DNA of 64,000 nt, taken from the NCBI GenBank assembly GCA_016713245.1, contig JADJPM010000004.1:2852001-2916000 (forward strand), given 5' to 3'. Both the position numbers and the translations under genes were made by a program. This document shows positions 62,501-64,000 of the stretch, one piece after another (the first letter of the stretch is position 1; each line of letters begins with the position of its first letter). Below the pieces are notes generated by a model. That model was not told where the DNA came from and searched no databases. It saw only the letters and a program-made list of their open reading frames with translations. Source of the DNA: Verrucomicrobiaceae bacterium (lineage in GTDB: Bacteria > Verrucomicrobiota > Verrucomicrobiia > Verrucomicrobiales > Verrucomicrobiaceae).

Positions 62501-64000
62501 ACGAATGCCACCACGCTCGATCTCACCACCCAGCTCACCGCCACCGCCATTCAGCTCAACAGTGGCCGTATCAGCATCCAGCTCACCACCCCCGGTGCCC
62601 TGCAGCCGAATGCCGGTCTCGTGCTTGGTGGCAGTTTATTGACGGCTTTACAGGCCTCCGACTCGCTTTCGCTGCTTAGCTACTCCTCGATTGATTTTTA
62701 CGGCACAGGGCCGTTTGCCTCCAAAGACGCACTGGAGCTTCACGCGGGTGAAATTCGCGGCTTCAATCAAAACGGCGGAGATATCGATCTGACCGCAACG
62801 AGCCTCCTTTTGGACAACAGCGCCCTCGCCACCCTTCCCGGCATCACGGCGGCGGCGAATGGTGCTTTCAATCTGACCGCAGACACCATCATCATCGGCC
62901 AGAATGCCCTCGTCATTGATCAGTTCAATGCCGTCACGCTTGCCGCCGCGCACGGGCTCACCGTTCGCGATACGGGTTCCTTCCGCACTCAAAACGCGTT
63001 GAACATCGTCTCCCCCTTCATTCGCGCCGAAAGCAAATCCACTCAGATCATCGCCGCAGGTGGCCTCCTGCACCTCAGCCGACCGACGGCCGCTTTCACG
63101 CCAACCACGCTCGGTCTGGGAGCCTCTCTCACCTTTGAAGGTGCCTCCATTCTCGCTGAAACGGATGTGCTGCTGCCTAGCGGCCTGATTTCACTGCGTG
63201 CCACCACCGGCGATGTGAACGTGAAGGGCCTGCTCAACGGAGGTGGCGTGGCACGACAGTTCTTCGATGCCATCCGGTTCACTGATGCGGGCGTCGTCTC
63301 ACTCGCCGCAGATGCTGGCAGCGTCATTATTGGCTCCACCGGCCTCATCGACCTCGCCGCGCAGGCCGGAGGCGGAAACGCTGGCACACTCACCGTAAAG
63401 GCCGCGAACGAGTTCCAACTCGATGGCACGCTCGCAGGACAAGGGGCTTCCTCCGGCAGCCTCGACCTTGACGTCGGCACACTCACTTCATTCGCCGATT
63501 TGAACGATCGCCTGAACGCTGGTGGTTTCACAGCCAGCCGCGAGATTCGCGTGCGTAGTGGAAGCATCGCCCTAGACGGCATGGTGAACGCCAGCCGCTT
63601 TCTCCTCGCCCTCGATAACGGTGCGATCACCGTGAACGGCACCATCAATGCCTCTGGCAGCACCGGTGGCCGTATCGACCTCATCGCCAAAGACGGTGTC
63701 ACGCTGGCGAATGGCTCCACGCTGAATGTTCGCGGCCAGAATTTCGACAACGCGGGCAAAGGCGGGGCCATCTGGATCGAATCCACCGGCACAGGCAGCC
63801 TCAACATCGCCTCCGGCTCCACACTGAATCTCGGAGTGGATGCACTGACAGCCTCCAGCGCCTCCCGCGGCCAGTTCAGTGGCAAAGTCCACCTTCGTGC
63901 TCGTCAGAATGCCAGCTTCAACGACCTGCTTATTGATCCCATCGCCGGGACCTTCATCGATGCCTCCAGCATCGAGATCGAAGGCTTCCGCACCTACGCT
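56519..64000 (+). CDS. Giant filamentous-haemagglutinin-like exoprotein (TpsA), 5' part
   Basis: The frame from the ATG at 56519 stays open to the window end (2494 codons), so the gene is truncated on the right. It has a signal peptide (MIAKRIIAHFMILLIILPPQ then AVMA/D). The TPS secretion domain follows: GLHFISASGANSPTQSMDNA, LEWNTFNVGRQTTVKFDQSA, and an NQNGIIFGGAS loop (from N210; the usual motif is NPNG). The body is a long beta-helix of repeated GS/GT/NV-rich strands (e.g. GSITVEGNLIADAGALLDAS). No cysteine was seen in a hand translation of the visible part. An eight-residue motif DMLTRNTL occurs twice near the N-terminus. It is the passenger for the TpsB at 48305. Confidence 0.93.
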   Translation, partial: MIAKRIIAHFMILLIILPPQAVMADMLTRNTLGGAGGAAGVPADASAANANSVNAAAAATQARAAAQDMLTRNTLALDAVQAMQDAARAAAATQNNAGANPNFPGMTLPDVPDGLGVGGLHFISASGANSPTQSMDNARAIVNIQQTQQQAMLEWNTFNVGRQTTVKFDQSAGGSNAASWIAFNRITDPSGNPSQILGNIESQGQVYVINQNGIIFGGASEVNTGSLTASALPINQTLVTNGLLNNPTSEFLFSSPDVPATATAYGKIGNVTVQAGAKITAPTSSANVGGRVALIGPNVTNNGSISTPDGQTILAAGMEVGYDAHSSDDPSLRGLDVYVGKVGSYGGTATNNGLISSERGSVVVTGKNVNQNGFIQSTTSVALNGRVDLSANYNAIANRNFGIAGQGGAYIYDQDTAPTTGVVSAGAGSVTRVLPEYGSTLKVVGTELALKSQINMQGLAIYLGAGSVVHAPNANVTLSAGVWDVLTGAGNTQINFVHASGQVYLDQNAVIDVGGSTGIASSISQYIIEVGLRAAELADVPLHRNGSLRGQTVTVDLRETGTRADGTTWYGTPLANLTGYLGVIERNAGELTTKGGQVNITAGESVVMQQGARINTAGGYQEFAAGTVNTTRLIDDGNLVDIARADPSVVYDGIYNPVTTTVDSRWGVTTTTSPSNDNSRFENSHLFGSAAGNVSISAAAMALDGSFTAGTVTGPQQLDAAPKAGSLTLQWQSQLLSRSIPSFAAISPTPPSITFRSAASSLPAAAAFALDGGGIPLPLRVERRAAVDLSSGLLSSSTFGSLFVTNGDGDITLPAGIHLTAPVGGTVSLHGSNVNVQGSISAPAGVIDLIAYNISPFTSNIILSNSQPLPPANTGRGIITIGSGTSLSTAGLVLNDRRDAPAPFSVPHRISGGGSTYAGGSIRVEGWQVDILAGSLLDVSGGVLANRSMHHGNAGTLTLLGGRDPLLTSILSGHLALAGSLRGLSGALGGSMNVLAPVIQVGGVPAIPKTLLLDPSFFSQGGFQSFTMTGLGTAPGGVDTSSPAILISSGTVIAPVVSSLQANLATQNGQSLITLATLLQPEGYRNTVNLDFRAPGVRDSSSSDFVVRGLVDMAAGSRIITDALGKVTLHGMTVRAAGSIQAPGGEVLIHGASHYPENSPSAFAITTVHLGSTASISTAGRTVYRFDTFGRRSGTVHAGGSITVEGNLIADAGALLDASGTSATLDLTPEEAGSPVQGLGAVTEWFQPAELVPTLVMSNAGSISLKGGEFLISRATLRGDAGGSNAQGGTLSISSGRFYLPGALKDDRDITLAVSQDMSDFATPASGLGLAPGIPELGYFGANTFQNGGFDSLHLAGNVDFRGAVTLTGRGSLSIAERGGLKASALTTLSAAHVKLGYSIGQPVRDEELVVPFRKDNPGGGGTTDSLLAPTAGAGRLVIAADLVETGFLTLQSIGSASISARQELRGSGYFDIAGNLDITAGQIVPDTASTFTITASNGGGVSIASSGVTPQFPLSAGGRLSIYAQDITQAGVLRAPFGSIRLGWDGNGTAPRSINSGMNVPVTQQITFTAGSNTSVSAIDPQTGSGVVIPYGVIKDGTNWIDPTGLDITATGAPEKLLRISAQNVTTEAGSTLDIRGGGELYAFRWVTGNGGTKDILDSDEVFAILPGYGSSFSPLAPFATSGLNVANLGGDTGYTNGLLQVGDKVYLRGNSLLAAGSYTLLPARYALLPGAMLITPESSLPVESILKPGGAALTSGFRFNSLNPAASAQIYQSFEIAPQSVVKVRSEYLDAYAQSFLSAAQQRLSLPIARGPLDAGYALFGAQQSMQLGGLVTASGSGTGRGGRVDVSSPLDIIIGAPGAAPQPGKLLLNAELLSAWNAESLLIGGERDSTGNITVRTANLTLDNAGSPLLGTDVLLAATQNMTLATGSSLQQRGIQNAADAFVVSGNGAMVRVSGIAGAKTSRSGVTTSTLPSLTIGANTAITGRTVTLDSTNATTLDLTTQLTATAIQLNSGRISIQLTTPGALQPNAGLVLGGSLLTALQASDSLSLLSYSSIDFYGTGPFASKDALELHAGEIRGFNQNGGDIDLTATSLLLDNSALATLPGITAAANGAFNLTADTIIIGQNALVIDQFNAVTLAAAHGLTVRDTGSFRTQNALNIVSPFIRAESKSTQIIAAGGLLHLSRPTAAFTPTTLGLGASLTFEGASILAETDVLLPSGLISLRATTGDVNVKGLLNGGGVARQFFDAIRFTDAGVVSLAADAGSVIIGSTGLIDLAAQAGGGNAGTLTVKAANEFQLDGTLAGQGASSGSLDLDVGTLTSFADLNDRLNAGGFTASREIRVRSGSIALDGMVNASRFLLALDNGAITVNGTINASGSTGGRIDLIAKDGVTLANGSTLNVRGQNFDNAGKGGAIWIESTGTGSLNIASGSTLNLGVDALTASSASRGQFSGKVHLRARQNASFNDLLIDPIAGTFIDASSIEIEGFRTYA

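Noticed and set aside
1..64000. tRNA, rRNA, transposase or phage genes
   Set aside because: None was recognised by eye in either strand; a dedicated RNA search could still find a small RNA.

Overview
The window most likely comes from a Prosthecobacter-type member of the Verrucomicrobia. The decisive evidence is a complete bacterial tubulin operon on the minus strand: btubA (12462-13871), btubB (11127-12401) and the kinesin-light-chain-like TPR gene bklc/btubC (10354-11124). Supporting evidence is GC-rich coding DNA, a SWIB-domain protein, planctomycete/verrucomicrobial-type heme-WD40 proteins, ECF sigma/Ser-Thr kinase pairs and a PEP-CTERM protein. No rRNA, tRNA, CRISPR array, phage or transposase was recognised.

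Layout. 1-6.6 kb: the 3' end of a BatA-like membrane protein, a DUF433/DUF5615 toxin-antitoxin-like pair, a sigma factor divergent from a kinase-PEGA-FGE protein, and a small membrane protein. 6.6-16.4 kb (minus): a heme/WD40/coiled-coil protein, bklc, btubB, btubA, and upstream of them a membrane protein with two degenerate kinase domains. 16.6-30.3 kb (minus): two paralogous GldA-GldF-GldG-DUF4340 ABC modules, separated by a discoidin-like lipoprotein, a Tat-exported Gfo/Idh/MocA oxidoreductase and a DoxX-like protein. 30.5-34.2 kb (plus): coaD, a terpene-cyclase-fold secreted protein, fabV and an unknown gene. 34.1-38.2 kb (minus): clpB, a C39-like lipoprotein, a His-rich mini-lipoprotein and a SWIB protein. 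38.4-44.9 kb (plus): a compact run covering lipid modification (DUF1475, DUF2062, DUF1295, cyclopropane synthase-like), two NAD(P)-dependent enzymes, a response regulator, a degenerate histidine kinase and a cysteine-less thioredoxin-fold protein. 45-48 kb: a PEP-CTERM protein, a PstS-like protein carrying a frameshift, and a secreted unknown. 48.3 kb to the window end: an eight-gene run coding for TpsB, a DUF2341/LamG-ExbB fusion, ExbD, a TonB-like protein, a porin, a coiled-coil protein, a PpiC-type isomerase, and a giant TpsA filamentous-haemagglutinin-like exoprotein that continues past base 64000.

How the parts work together. BtubA/B form bacterial mini-microtubules and bKLC is their known partner; the adjacent pseudokinase and WD40/coiled-coil genes are candidate but unproven accessories. 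The 48-64 kb run looks like a two-partner secretion system packaged with its own inner-membrane energy module, porin and periplasmic foldase. Two sequence-level themes cross gene boundaries. First, nearly all start codons here lack a Shine-Dalgarno sequence and follow C/A- or pyrimidine-rich leaders, whereas btubA and btubB have canonical ones. Second, degenerate 7-bp tandem repeats occur between genes and inside coding regions (the ClpB linker and the PpiC signal peptide).
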